Position numbers and translations under genes: made by a program. The notes under the pieces were generated by a model that had not been told where the DNA came from, made no database searches, and worked only from the letters and a program-made list of their open reading frames with translations. Below, one piece after another: positions 1 through 5,777 of a stretch of 7,638 nucleotides of DNA; position 1 is the stretch's first letter; the number at the start of each line of letters is the position of its first letter. Origin of the DNA: Filomicrobium sp. (GTDB lineage Bacteria; Pseudomonadota; Alphaproteobacteria; Rhizobiales; Hyphomicrobiaceae); NCBI GenBank assembly GCA_030607105.1, contig JAUWFF010000044.1:1-7638 (forward strand), written 5' to 3'.

Positions 1-415
1 TCCGATCCAGCCGCTCCATTTCCCGTGCAATGGTCACGTCCATGACTTTTTCCACACGCAGCTGGATACCGCCCATGGCCCTCATGTTGCCTTCCACGGA
101 GCGCTTCCACTCCCGCATGGCCGCGACAAACAAGGCACCCATTGCGATCGGACGCGCCCGTGCAAGGCCGTTGTAAAGCTCATCAAGCGATTGCCCAGAC
201 CAGAAAAGCTGCTCGAACTTGTCGGCTTCGCGCCGGGCCTGCCGGAAAGCGACAAATTTCTCGAACACGATTGCCCACGACCACACCGATGCCAGGATCA
301 GCCCGATCATCACCACCTGCACCACAATGTGGGCCTGCAGGAACAGCTCGATGAAAGAGAAGCCAACCGCCGGCGCCTCGCTCAGGTTTTCGCTCGTGAG
401 TTTATTGGGATTCAT
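1..415 (-). CDS. tolQ: TolQ, proton-channel subunit of Tol-Pal (N-terminal 138 residues, cut by window edge)
   Basis: TolQ is an inner-membrane protein that forms, with TolR, the proton-driven motor energising TolA and Pal for outer-membrane constriction at division. The visible 138 residues start with the ATG at 415. They show a short polar N-terminus (MNPNKLTSENLSEAP) and then the characteristic TolQ opening, FIELFLQAHIVVQVV, leading into the first membrane helix (about residues 23-47). This ends in WSWAIVFEK, a strong TolQ/ExbB/MotA-family signature. A charged cytoplasmic stretch follows, including RQARREADKFEQLFW and later LRVEKVMDVTIAREMERLD. The remaining two helices lie outside the window. 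An AGGTGAG ribosome binding site (427-433) lies 11 bases upstream of the ATG, slightly far. The next gene upstream is ybgC, the usual first gene of tol operons, but the gap is 305 bases, so tolQ may have its own promoter. ExbB is the only realistic alternative; the ybgC neighbour favours TolQ. Confidence 0.95.
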   Translation of the reverse strand, partial: MNPNKLTSENLSEAPAVGFSFIELFLQAHIVVQVVMIGLILASVWSWAIVFEKFVAFRQARREADKFEQLFWSGQSLDELYNGLARARPIAMGALFVAAMREWKRSVEGNMRAMGGIQLRVEKVMDVTIAREMERLDR

Positions 416-467
416 GAAATCAACCGCTCACCTCGTACGCCTGGGGAGCGTTGCGTGGTCGATCGCC

Positions 468-505
468 AGGACTTCAAGCCCGAAGAACTTCAGTCCTAGA
501 GGACT
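468..505 (-). repeat. Three-part complementary repeat (AGTCCT / AGGACT) in the tolQ leader
   Basis: On the plus strand AGGACT occurs at 468-473 and 500-505, with its reverse complement AGTCCT between them at 492-497. In a minus-strand transcript the middle element can pair with the upstream copy (loop of two bases, so sterically tight) or with the downstream copy, where AAG/CTT adds three further pairs inside the stem. The two AGGACT copies extend to eight identical bases (AGGACTTC). The group lies roughly 50-90 bases before the tolQ start codon. It is not followed by a T-run, so it is not an ordinary intrinsic terminator. A regulatory role is inference only. Confidence 0.3.
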
Positions 506-620
506 TCGAACCATACACACAGCATCGCTGGCCGCCCTTTTGGGACGCACTGACCGATGCCCAATTCGTCCACCCAGCACAATCGGCTCTCATTGGACGA
601 CTCCCCGTTCAACCCCGCTT

Positions 621-715
621 GTTGCCCTGCAATATGACCAAACAAGGGCCCTTCCCGGCTGGCGATTGACGGGCAACCTCTCCTACGCACAGATGAAACA
701 CGCCTGGCGTTGCCC
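621..715 (-). repeat. Three-part complementary repeat (GGGCAAC / GTTGCCC) after ybgC
   Basis: On the plus strand GTTGCCC is at 621-627 and 709-715, with GGGCAAC between them at 671-677. A minus-strand transcript leaving ybgC could form one of two mutually exclusive 7-bp stems, with loops of 31 or 43 bases. The first element begins 6 bases after the ybgC stop codon. A 10-base palindrome (AAGGGCCCTT, 644-653) lies inside the longer loop. No T-run follows. Seven-base matches over this distance can arise by chance, so the call is tentative. Confidence 0.25.
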
Positions 716-720
716 GGGAT

Positions 721-1185
721 CTATCCGATATCAAAGGCCACTCGAATGGCATCGCTCAGCCGCAACGGCTTACCCGCGACCGAAACGAGCACCACAATCA
801 CCTCCGCCTCGAACACCTTGACGTTGTCCACTGTAACCCTCTGTTTCAGCGTCACCGAGGCGCCGCCCAGCTCCTTGACCCGTGTCTCAACGATCAACAG
901 GTCATCCATCCTCGCTGGGCGAAGGAACTCAAGCGACATCCGGCGGACCACGAACGCAGCCGGCTCGTTGGAGGCTTCGCCTGAAATAAGCTGGCGCGCT
1001 TCAACACCCAGAAGCCGAAGAAAGTCCGTACGCCCGCGCTCGCAAAACCGCACATAGGAGGCGTGATAGACCACCCCGCCGGCGTCGGTGTCCTCAAAAT
1101 AGACTCTCACCGGCAGCCGGTGGAAACGACCGTTTTCGTCTTCAGCCATTCGGCCGGCGACATCCGGCCAGTCCTCAGCGCTCAC
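721..1185 (-). CDS. ybgC: YbgC, acyl-CoA thioesterase of the Tol-Pal cluster
   Basis: A hot-dog-fold thioesterase of the 4-hydroxybenzoyl-CoA thioesterase/YbgC family. The E. coli protein hydrolyses acyl-CoA thioesters and associates with acyl carrier protein and phospholipid-synthesis enzymes; it is encoded with the Tol-Pal genes. The 154 residues carry the family active-site segment VYFEDTDAGGVVYHASY at about 28-44. Asp34 of the DTDAGG motif corresponds to the catalytic Asp18 of E. coli YbgC, and the helix FCERGRTDFLR follows. The rest (about residues 77-150) is the expected beta-sheet half. I chose the GTG start at 1185 because GGGAGGCGAG lies just upstream at ribosome-binding distance. 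An ATG 12 codons later (1149) is an alternative and would give a length closer to E. coli YbgC. The GTG overlaps the stop of the preceding phosphoesterase (GTGA), implying translational coupling. tolQ follows after 305 bases. Confidence 0.93.
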   Translation of the reverse strand: MSAEDWPDVAGRMAEDENGRFHRLPVRVYFEDTDAGGVVYHASYVRFCERGRTDFLRLLGVEARQLISGEASNEPAAFVVRRMSLEFLRPARMDDLLIVETRVKELGGASVTLKQRVTVDNVKVFEAEVIVVLVSVAGKPLRLSDAIRVAFDIG

Positions 1186-2159
1186 GCAGTCTCGCCTCCC
1201 AGCTCGATCGATACGATCTCAGGTGGTGCACCAAACCGGACCGGTAATCCAGAGCAACCCAAACCCGCCGACACAACAAGGTTCCGCCCATCCTCGACAA
1301 CATGGCCGTACACATAACGTGATCCGTACTGAGACGGCACAACCGGCGCAAATCCCAAGAACCGCACCTGCCCGCCATGAGTATGCCCAGAAACTGTCAG
1401 CGACACACGGTCGGCCAGGTCACCCATTTTAGCGAAGATATCAGGTTCGTGCGCCATCATGATCACCGGGGCGTCGTCCGTGACCCGCCGCAGCATCCCC
1501 GTCAGATCATCCACCCCGCCGTACTGCGTACGGTCACTCATTGTTCTGGTGGCTCCCGACCCCGTTGAAGCACCGTGTCCGGAGTGCTGGAGCAAAGCGT
1601 CTTGATCACCAAGCCCTGCCAGCCAAAACGCTCCGTCTTGATGTTCCAGACGAACAGCGTCGTTCTCGTAAACCGTGATCCCGGCCTGCTCCATGCCGAG
1701 CCCCGCCACAGTCGGCCCGCAACCCCGGGCCTGCGCCGCCGGATCCTCCCACCAGTCATGATTGCCAAGCACCGCATGAATACCCAAAGGCGCCTTCAAT
1801 CGACCAAGCTCGCGCGCCCAATCGTCAGGCGAAACCACACCGCCGCCAACTCGGCCGGCCCAACGCTGTATTCCCGTACTCGGTAGATAATCCCCCAGAA
1901 GCAGCACCGCGTCGGGCTCCAACGCATTGGCACGCGCTACGATTTGCGCCACCCGCGAGAGCCCCATCCAAGGCTCGATCACGTGCAGATCCGCGATGAC
2001 CGCCAGTTTGACCCTTAATCCCGTCGGCCAATTGGGCGGCGAAATCTTGTAGCGCGTCACCCGGAGCCGAAACGGCTCAGCCAACACATAACCACCGAAG
2101 GTGCTGCCAACCGTTGATACGGCGAGCACGCCCTTCAAAAAGGCCCGACGCGAAATCAT
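1182..2159 (-). CDS. Tat-exported calcineurin-like metallophosphoesterase
   Basis: A 325-residue binuclear-metal phosphoesterase predicted to be exported folded, through the Tat pathway. The N-terminus MISRRAFLKGVLAVSTVG is a clear twin-arginine signal (SRRAFLK) followed by a hydrophobic stretch and a helix-breaking region before residue 30. The metal-binding motifs appear in order: DLH at 57-59, GDY at 89-91, GNHD at 132-135, the histidine of AHEPD at 237, and GHTHGGQ at 258-264. This arrangement resembles the YkuE/YaeI-type family, whose characterised relatives act on phosphodiester or lipid-linked substrates; the substrate here is unknown. The start is the ATG at 2159, because it places the Tat motif at the very N-terminus and has a GAGGGG site upstream. 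An in-frame GTG at 2189 would add ten residues without benefit. It lies 106 bases after ruvB and overlaps ybgC by four bases, so it is probably cotranslated with the envelope cluster rather than working with RuvAB. Confidence 0.88.
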   Translation of the reverse strand: MISRRAFLKGVLAVSTVGSTFGGYVLAEPFRLRVTRYKISPPNWPTGLRVKLAVIADLHVIEPWMGLSRVAQIVARANALEPDAVLLLGDYLPSTGIQRWAGRVGGGVVSPDDWARELGRLKAPLGIHAVLGNHDWWEDPAAQARGCGPTVAGLGMEQAGITVYENDAVRLEHQDGAFWLAGLGDQDALLQHSGHGASTGSGATRTMSDRTQYGGVDDLTGMLRRVTDDAPVIMMAHEPDIFAKMGDLADRVSLTVSGHTHGGQVRFLGFAPVVPSQYGSRYVYGHVVEDGRNLVVSAGLGCSGLPVRFGAPPEIVSIELGGETA

Positions 2160-2265
2160 AGGCTTAGCCCCCCTCAGCGGTGCAACCACGCTCGTTATAC
2201 ACGTTGGTTGTCAAACTCCCCCAAAGCCCGTTTCAAAAGGGTTTACGGCGCCTGCGGCACGCGAG

Positions 2266-3345
2266 TTACTCCCGCAAATCCCCGTTGAACTTCTCGTCCT
2301 CAAACAAGGGCAGCCCGTCTGAGGCGCTTTTAGGGCCACCCGACGACAGCCCCAGATGCCGATAGGCCTTCAGTGTCAGCACCCGGCCCCGCGGCGTCCG
2401 GCCAATAAACCCCTGCTGCAACAAGAAAGGTTCGACGATCTCCTCTAGCGCATCACGCGGTTCCGAGAGCGCCGCCGCAAGTGTCTCGATCCCCACCGGG
2501 CCGCCGTCGTAGTTGACGGCAACACAGCTCAGGTATCGGTGATCGAGGGCGTCCAATCCCTCGCTGTCAACCTCCAGCATTTTCAGCGCCTTATCTGCCA
2601 CCTCCGCTGTGATTGATGCGGCACCTGCGACGTCCGCGAAGTCGCGCACCCGCCGCAGCAGCCGACCAGCGATCCGCGGTGTCCCACGCGCGCGCCGTGC
2701 GATCTCGCGGGCGCCATCCGGCGCCATAACGGCACCTAGCACCTTGGCGCCGCGCACTACGACGCATTGTAGCTCCTCCACGGTGTAGAAATTGAGCCGC
2801 ACTGGGATGCCGAACCGATCTCTGAGTGGCGTCGTCAGTAGTCCAGACCGCGTTGTCGCCCCAACCAACGTGAATTTCGCCAGATCGATGCGTACAGAGC
2901 GGGCCGCCGGCCCCTCGCCGATGATGAGATCAAGCTGAAAATCCTCCATCGCTGGATAGAGGATTTCCTCAACGGCCGGGTTTAGCCTGTGGATTTCGTC
3001 GATGAACAGGACGTCGCGATCTTCCAGATTTGTCAGCAACGCCGCCAGATCACCGGCCTTTGAGATCACGGGACCCGACGTCGCGCGAAACCCGACGCCC
3101 AGCTCTTTCGCCATGATCTGCGAAAGCGTTGTCTTTCCGAGCCCCGGAGGCCCGGCGAACAGCACGTGATCCAAGGCCTCGCCGCGGCTCTTGGCCGCCT
3201 CGATGAATACTCTAAGATTGGCTCGCGCCTGTTCTTGCCCGATGAACTCATCAAGCGCCTGCGGCCGCAGAGAACCATCGAGTTCGTCCGATTCCCGCCT
3301 CTCAGATGTCAACAACCGGTCATCGCTCATTGCTTGGTGGTGCAT
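2266..3345 (-). CDS. ruvB: RuvB, Holliday-junction branch-migration ATPase
   Basis: RuvB is the hexameric AAA+ motor that, loaded by RuvA, pumps DNA through the Holliday junction. All key parts are visible in the 359 residues: Walker A GPPGLGKT at 65-72, Walker [11 protein letters not shown] at 111-120, sensor 1 GATTR at 162-166, the arginine finger in PLRDRFG at 173-179, sensor 2 [12 protein letters not shown] at 221-232, and a C-terminal winged-helix domain with FIGRTPRGR at 313-321. A family-normal RuvB ends soon after this motif; here there is an acidic tail of about 30 residues, not unusual for the class. The start is uncertain: the ATGs at 3345 and 3330 both lack a good ribosome binding site. 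The later one gives [12 protein letters not shown], closer to relatives. The gene starts 33 bases after the stop of the small membrane protein, consistent with one transcript with ruvA. Confidence 0.98.
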   Translation of the reverse strand: MHHQAMSDDRLLTSERRESDELDGSLRPQALDEFIGQEQARANLRVFIEAAKSRGEALDHVLFAGPPGLGKTTLSQIMAKELGVGFRATSGPVISKAGDLAALLTNLEDRDVLFIDEIHRLNPAVEEILYPAMEDFQLDLIIGEGPAARSVRIDLAKFTLVGATTRSGLLTTPLRDRFGIPVRLNFYTVEELQCVVVRGAKVLGAVMAPDGAREIARRARGTPRIAGRLLRRVRDFADVAGAASITAEVADKALKMLEVDSEGLDALDHRYLSCVAVNYDGGPVGIETLAAALSEPRDALEEIVEPFLLQQGFIGRTPRGRVLTLKAYRHLGLSSGGPKSASDGLPLFEDEKFNGDLRE

Positions 3346-3378
3346 CTGTTCGCCAAGAAGGTCAAGATCGCACCAACT

Positions 3379-3816
3379 CTAAGCCTTGGAACGTATAATC
3401 CCGCCTGCCTCCATTGCCCGCTGCACGCCAATCGAGACAAGCCCGGCAATGAACGCCAGGCACGGCAGCAATTCGCGATCCGGCACGCCGGTGGAAACGG
3501 CCACCGCGGCGAATCCGACAACGCCACCTGCCGCGGCCTCGATCCAGCCGAAGCGGCCCAGCCGCAGAACCTGCGGAATGACGATAATTGCCGCAATCGC
3601 CGAAGGTATCGCCGCCCAAACGAACGCTGCTACAGCGGCCGAACCAACGGGCTGCACCGGATCAGGCAGCCAAGCCCCCATCCCGATCACCGGCGCCACG
3701 ACCAACGCGATCGCGACCGCCAACCCGGCAAAGAATGGCCCAACCAGCATGAAGCCGAGAAAGACCCACATCGCCCGCGCCAGATTGCTCGGCTCATCAT
3801 TGCTTGCACTTGCCAT
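3379..3816 (-). CDS. Small four-helix membrane protein between ruvA and ruvB, function unknown
   Basis: A 145-residue protein I do not recognise. It has a short polar N-terminus (MASASNDEPSNLARA) and then four hydrophobic segments at about residues 17-43, 58-80, 91-110 and 116-132, ending in a short positively charged tail (IIRSKA). The segments are rich in Ala, Gly and Val, and the longest contains Pro and Gly (LVGPFFAGLAVAIAL). There is no Cys pair, His cluster or other catalytic pattern, which suggests a structural or small transport-associated role, but no function can be assigned. The ATG at 3816 is preferred: it has a G-rich ribosome binding stretch six bases upstream, whereas the in-frame TTG at 3837 lies only a few bases after ruvA. 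Spacing is 25 bases from ruvA and 33 bases to ruvB, so it is almost certainly cotranscribed with them. The ribosome site and a sustained hydrophobic pattern support a real gene. Confidence 0.78.
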   Translation of the reverse strand: MASASNDEPSNLARAMWVFLGFMLVGPFFAGLAVAIALVVAPVIGMGAWLPDPVQPVGSAAVAAFVWAAIPSAIAAIIVIPQVLRLGRFGWIEAAAGGVVGFAAVAVSTGVPDRELLPCLAFIAGLVSIGVQRAMEAGGIIRSKA

Positions 3817-3841
3817 CAAAAACCCCCACCCCTTCAACGAC

Positions 3842-4462
3842 CTAGAAGGAAAGCTCCTTCAACCCATACCGGATCAGCGCGGCCGTATCACTATCTGCGC
3901 CAAGCTCCTTAGCTGCGGCGGCCACCGCACGGGCTGCTTCAATGGGCTGATAACCCAGATTGGTGAGAGCCGATACCGCCTCGGCCGACGCATGCGACTC
4001 AACGGCCACAGCCGATGCCGCCGCGCCAGCCGTCTCCCCGGCACTCAGACCCGCCATCGAGAGTGCAGGTGCTTTGTCCTTCAATTCGGCGACAATCCGC
4101 TGCGCCAGTTTCTTACCAACCCCCGGGGTCTGTTCAACCGCCTGCCAGTTGCCAAGCGCAATGGCGTTCGCTAAATCCGCGGGCGAGAGAATACCGAGCA
4201 CTGCCAAAGACACCTTTGCACCAACGCCCTGGATCGTCTGCAGCGTCCGAAACCAGCTACGCTCCACCTCAGTGGCAAAGCCATAAAGTCGGATCGCATC
4301 CTCGCGTACATGCGTGTCAATGGTTAAGCTGGCCTCGTCACCAAGCTCCAGCGCCCTTAGCGTGCGCGCAGAAGCCTGAACTTCATAACCAACACCGCCG
4401 ACATCAAGAATAACCACACTCTCACCAATGGCATCGACCTTGCCGCGCAGTTTGCCGATCAT
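3842..4462 (-). CDS. ruvA: RuvA, Holliday-junction DNA-binding subunit
   Basis: RuvA forms tetramers that hold the Holliday junction in an open square and recruit RuvB. The 206 residues have the normal three domains. The N-terminal OB-fold begins [10 protein letters not shown] and includes [11 protein letters not shown], where Glu54-Asp55 correspond to the acidic pin that separates strands. Two helix-hairpin-helix motifs follow: [15 protein letters not shown] (76-90) and [16 protein letters not shown] (112-127). After an alanine-rich flexible linker (about 131-157) comes the RuvB-contacting domain III, with [19 protein letters not shown] at 162-180. The ATG at 4462 has GGAG eight bases upstream, and the length matches the family. 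Unusually, the adjacent upstream gene is on the opposite strand, with only 38 bases between the two start codons. ruvA must therefore be transcribed by readthrough from ruvC across that gene, or from a promoter inside it. Confidence 0.98.
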   Translation of the reverse strand: MIGKLRGKVDAIGESVVILDVGGVGYEVQASARTLRALELGDEASLTIDTHVREDAIRLYGFATEVERSWFRTLQTIQGVGAKVSLAVLGILSPADLANAIALGNWQAVEQTPGVGKKLAQRIVAELKDKAPALSMAGLSAGETAGAAASAVAVESHASAEAVSALTNLGYQPIEAARAVAAAAKELGADSDTAALIRYGLKELSF

Positions 4463-4482
4463 GCACTGCTCCGTTTGTTTTC

Positions 4483-4492
4483 CGTCCGGACG
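4483..4492. promoter_or_regulatory. Perfect 10-base palindrome between divergent start codons
   Basis: CGTCCGGACG is a perfect inverted repeat in the 38 bases separating the ruvA start (4462, minus) from the start of the opposite-strand gene (4501, plus). Its position is right for an operator or small hairpin affecting both genes, but a 10-base GC-rich palindrome is only weak evidence. No accepted -35/-10 pair was found in this space for either direction. Confidence 0.2.
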
Positions 4493-4500
4493 ATTCGTTT

Positions 4501-4950
4501 ATGAGAATACCATCTACGCCAGCTCGGACGCTGTCCGGTCTTGATGTTCGAGTTCCCGATGATTTCACCGGAAAACGCAACGCGGTGCTTTTCATCTTTG
4601 AACGCAGTCACCTGGTCGCCGTTCCGACGTGGCACGCCGAGCTACGCGCCGCGCTCGCTGAGCATTCAGCTGGCTTCTACACCTTGATTCCGATCGAGCG
4701 GGCGCCGACATGGCGCCGCCGGCTGACCAACTGGGCGCTGCGACTCGAGATCGCCGACGATGCAATTTGCGAAGACACAGCAGTCGTCTGGTGCAACAGA
4801 AGACGCTGGGGGGCCGCTGCGGGGCTCCCGGGCCTTGGCGCACCGCTACTGGCGATCGCCTCGATGGACGGGCAGGTCCACGCTATCGCACCTGGCATGC
4901 CGAACCCTACGGCAACACCACGTTTAGTTTCGGCATTAAGTAAGCAGTGA
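4501..4950 (+). CDS. Probable thioredoxin-fold protein without CXXC, encoded against the ruv genes
   Basis: A 149-residue soluble protein and the only plus-strand gene in the window. No family is named with certainty. The layout fits a thioredoxin-like/peroxiredoxin-like domain. A hairpin TLSGLDVRVPDDFTGK (10-25) is followed by a hydrophobic strand AVLFIFERS where the redox loop would begin, but WHAEL stands in place of CXXC. Then come a helix, a strand YTLIPIE (60-66), an amphipathic stretch rich in Arg and Trp (WRRRLTNWALRL), a strand TAVVWCN (93-99), and a C-terminal LLAIASMDGQVHAIAPGMP (115-133) resembling the final strands. Its two Cys (about 89 and 98) are not spaced as a redox motif. 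There is no signal peptide. Codon use is consistent with a real gene. The ribosome binding site is weak or absent. It starts 38 bases from ruvA and ends 14 bases from the ruvC stop, so it splits ruvC from ruvA. The minus-strand frame at 4677-4961 is judged a shadow. Confidence 0.7.
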   Translation: MRIPSTPARTLSGLDVRVPDDFTGKRNAVLFIFERSHLVAVPTWHAELRAALAEHSAGFYTLIPIERAPTWRRRLTNWALRLEIADDAICEDTAVVWCNRRRWGAAAGLPGLGAPLLAIASMDGQVHAIAPGMPNPTATPRLVSALSKQ

Positions 4951-4966
4951 GTTCGGAACACTCACT
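4946..4966. terminator. Inverted repeat spanning both stop codons of the convergent gene pair
   Basis: AGTGAGT (4946-4952) and ACTCACT (4960-4966) form a perfect 7-bp stem with a 7-base loop. The repeat contains the plus-strand gene's TGA and overlaps two bases of the ruvC TAG. It could act as a bidirectional terminator for the convergent pair. On the minus strand it is followed by GCTTACTTAATG, a weak T-rich stretch; on the plus strand there is no T-run. If it stops ruvC transcription, ruvA needs its own promoter. Confidence 0.3.
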
Positions 4967-5513
4967 ACTGACGCGAACGTGAGTTGGTCCGCGAAGCATC
5001 GCCGACTCGTGTGTACGCCCCTATCCTGTGATTAGCGTGGCAGATCGCTATGGCAAGCGCATCAGCTTCATCAGGGCTATCGAACTTCGCCCTTGGCAAA
5101 AGCACGCGGATCATCGCCTGGATTTGCTTCTTGCCGGCATGCCCCGTCCCCACGACGCTCTTCTTGATGAGGTTTGGAGAGTACTCGGCGACCTTGAGGC
5201 CCTGCAATGCCGGTGCTAGCAAGGCCATGCCTCGCGCCTGACCAAGCTTTAACGTCGCGCGGGCGTTCTCGTTGACAAAAGTTTCTTCGATCGCGGCCTC
5301 GCTGGGCGAAAACCCAGAAATCACGCTCGTGACACCTTCAAAAATCTCACGCAGCCGATAGGCGAGGACTTCGTCGTTGGTCGATGAGATATGACCCGAA
5401 TCGACATACGCTAGGCGGACACCGTCACTTTCGACGATACCCCACCCCGTCCGCCGAAGCCCCGGGTCAATACCGATAATGCGAACGGTCCGCTGCTTCC
5501 CCATTTGGATCAT
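4965..5513 (-). CDS. ruvC: RuvC, Holliday-junction resolvase
   Basis: RuvC is the dimeric metal-dependent endonuclease that cuts Holliday junctions, finishing recombination after RuvAB branch migration. The RNase H-like fold is intact: [12 protein letters not shown] near the N-terminus with catalytic Asp16, [22 protein letters not shown] with Glu76, and [16 protein letters not shown] with Asp148 and Asp151. These match the four acidic residues D7, E66, D138 and D141 of E. coli RuvC. After the fold there is a basic, polar tail ([15 protein letters not shown]). The start is uncertain. The frame is open back to 5579 (TTG), but residues before the ATG at 5513 do not look like RuvC. The ATGs at 5513 and 5504 are both possible and neither has a good ribosome binding site; 5513 gives 182 residues. 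Upstream lie LexA-like half-sites and a possible promoter, fitting SOS control. Downstream the stop nearly touches the convergent plus-strand gene. Confidence 0.97.
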   Translation of the reverse strand: MIQMGKQRTVRIIGIDPGLRRTGWGIVESDGVRLAYVDSGHISSTNDEVLAYRLREIFEGVTSVISGFSPSEAAIEETFVNENARATLKLGQARGMALLAPALQGLKVAEYSPNLIKKSVVGTGHAGKKQIQAMIRVLLPRAKFDSPDEADALAIAICHANHRIGAYTRVGDASRTNSRSRQ

Positions 5514-5530
5514 TGATACGCGATTCGTGG

Positions 5531-5556
5531 GAATCTGGCCGGAACAACTCTCGAGC
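5531..5556 (-). promoter_or_regulatory. Candidate LexA operator: three half-sites spaced by seven bases
   Basis: Alphaproteobacterial LexA recognises GTTC-N7-GTTC. Read on the minus strand this stretch is GCTC (5556-5553), seven bases, GTTC (5545-5542), seven bases, ATTC (5534-5531). Each adjacent pair matches the consensus with one mismatch, and the central GTTC is shared. It lies 18-43 bases before the chosen ruvC start and directly after a possible -10 element, a suitable position for a repressor. SOS control of ruvCAB is known in several bacteria; binding here is inference. Confidence 0.4.
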
Positions 5557-5561
5557 ACGAA

Positions 5562-5589
5562 ATTCTTAACAGCGCTCAAGACCGATCAA
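5562..5589 (-). promoter_or_regulatory. Possible ruvC promoter
   Basis: On the minus strand TTGATC (5589-5584) is followed after 15-16 bases by TAAGAAT (5568-5562), resembling a housekeeping -35/-10 pair. It places a start of transcription near 5555, within the LexA-like half-sites and about 40 bases before the ruvC ATG. Both hexamers are imperfect, so confidence is low; position is the main argument. Confidence 0.25.
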
Positions 5590-5642
5590 TCAGGCGCGCG
5601 TCCGCCGCCTCACAGCGGCAGTCAGAAATTTAACACTCACAC

Positions 5643-5762
5643 CTACTTATTCATCCCGGCAACAGCCTCAGTGTTATCACCGCACGTCTCATGTTCGGCT
5701 TCGATTTCGCACGGCGGCGCAACCGACGACAATTTCATTTCGTTCTTTTTGGCCCTGCGCAT
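5643..5762 (-). CDS. Candidate small protein, 39 residues, upstream of ruvC
   Basis: A short reading frame starting with the ATG at 5762, preceded by GAGGAG at ribosome-binding distance and ending in TAG at 5643-5645. The product begins MRRAKKNEMKLSSVAPPCEI and is basic at the N-terminus. It becomes acidic, with two Cys and many Glu and Asp, and ends AVAGMNK. I do not recognise it. It lies in the same reading frame as the 21-codon frame just upstream, separated from it by a TAA and five codons. The two could be separate small proteins, a leader-peptide pair, or one small gene interrupted by a nonsense codon. The ribosome site favours translation; the short length limits confidence. Confidence 0.3.
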   Translation of the reverse strand: MRRAKKNEMKLSSVAPPCEIEAEHETCGDNTEAVAGMNK

Positions 5763-5777
5763 CTGCTCCTCGATCAA

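Larger units (their letters stand above)
416..720. other. 305-base non-coding stretch between ybgC and tolQ
   Basis: I find no convincing gene here on either strand. The possible minus-strand frame at 496-690 starts with GTG, lacks a ribosome binding site and encodes a protein without recognisable character. The stretch would be the tolQ leader if ybgC and tolQ are cotranscribed, or it would hold a tolQ promoter; I could not identify a confident -35/-10 pair. It does contain two groups of short complementary repeats, listed separately, and the tolQ ribosome binding site at 427-434. Confidence 0.6.

Noticed and set aside
496..690. 64-residue minus-strand frame between ybgC and tolQ
   Set aside because: GTG start without a ribosome binding site, product of no recognisable character, and overlap with the complementary repeats.
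219..821. 200-residue plus-strand frame
   Set aside because: It runs antisense through tolQ and into ybgC. The composition (many Ser, Thr, Pro, Arg) is that of a shadow frame.
2194..2214. TTGACA and TATAAC on the minus strand ahead of the Tat phosphoesterase
   Set aside because: Both hexamers are good individually, but only nine bases separate them, far from the 16-18 needed. Neither has a partner at correct spacing, so no promoter is called.
2226..2247. AAACCC...GGGCTTT imperfect hairpin after ruvB
   Set aside because: The stem is short with a bulge and is followed by G residues rather than a T-run; not supported as a terminator.
3386..4174. 262-residue plus-strand frame
   Set aside because: It is antisense to the membrane protein and ruvA, with low-complexity Ala/Thr/Pro-rich composition typical of a shadow of GC-rich coding sequence.
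4677..4961. 94-residue minus-strand frame opposite the thioredoxin-like gene, which would restore a collinear ruv operon
   Set aside because: The product is rich in Ser, Ala, Arg and Pro without domain features, while the plus-strand frame shows alternating strand and helix patterns and starts and stops neatly between its neighbours.
5604..5619. GCCGC/GCGGC hairpin between the small ORFs and ruvC
   Set aside because: A five-base stem in GC-rich sequence with no T-run is expected by chance.
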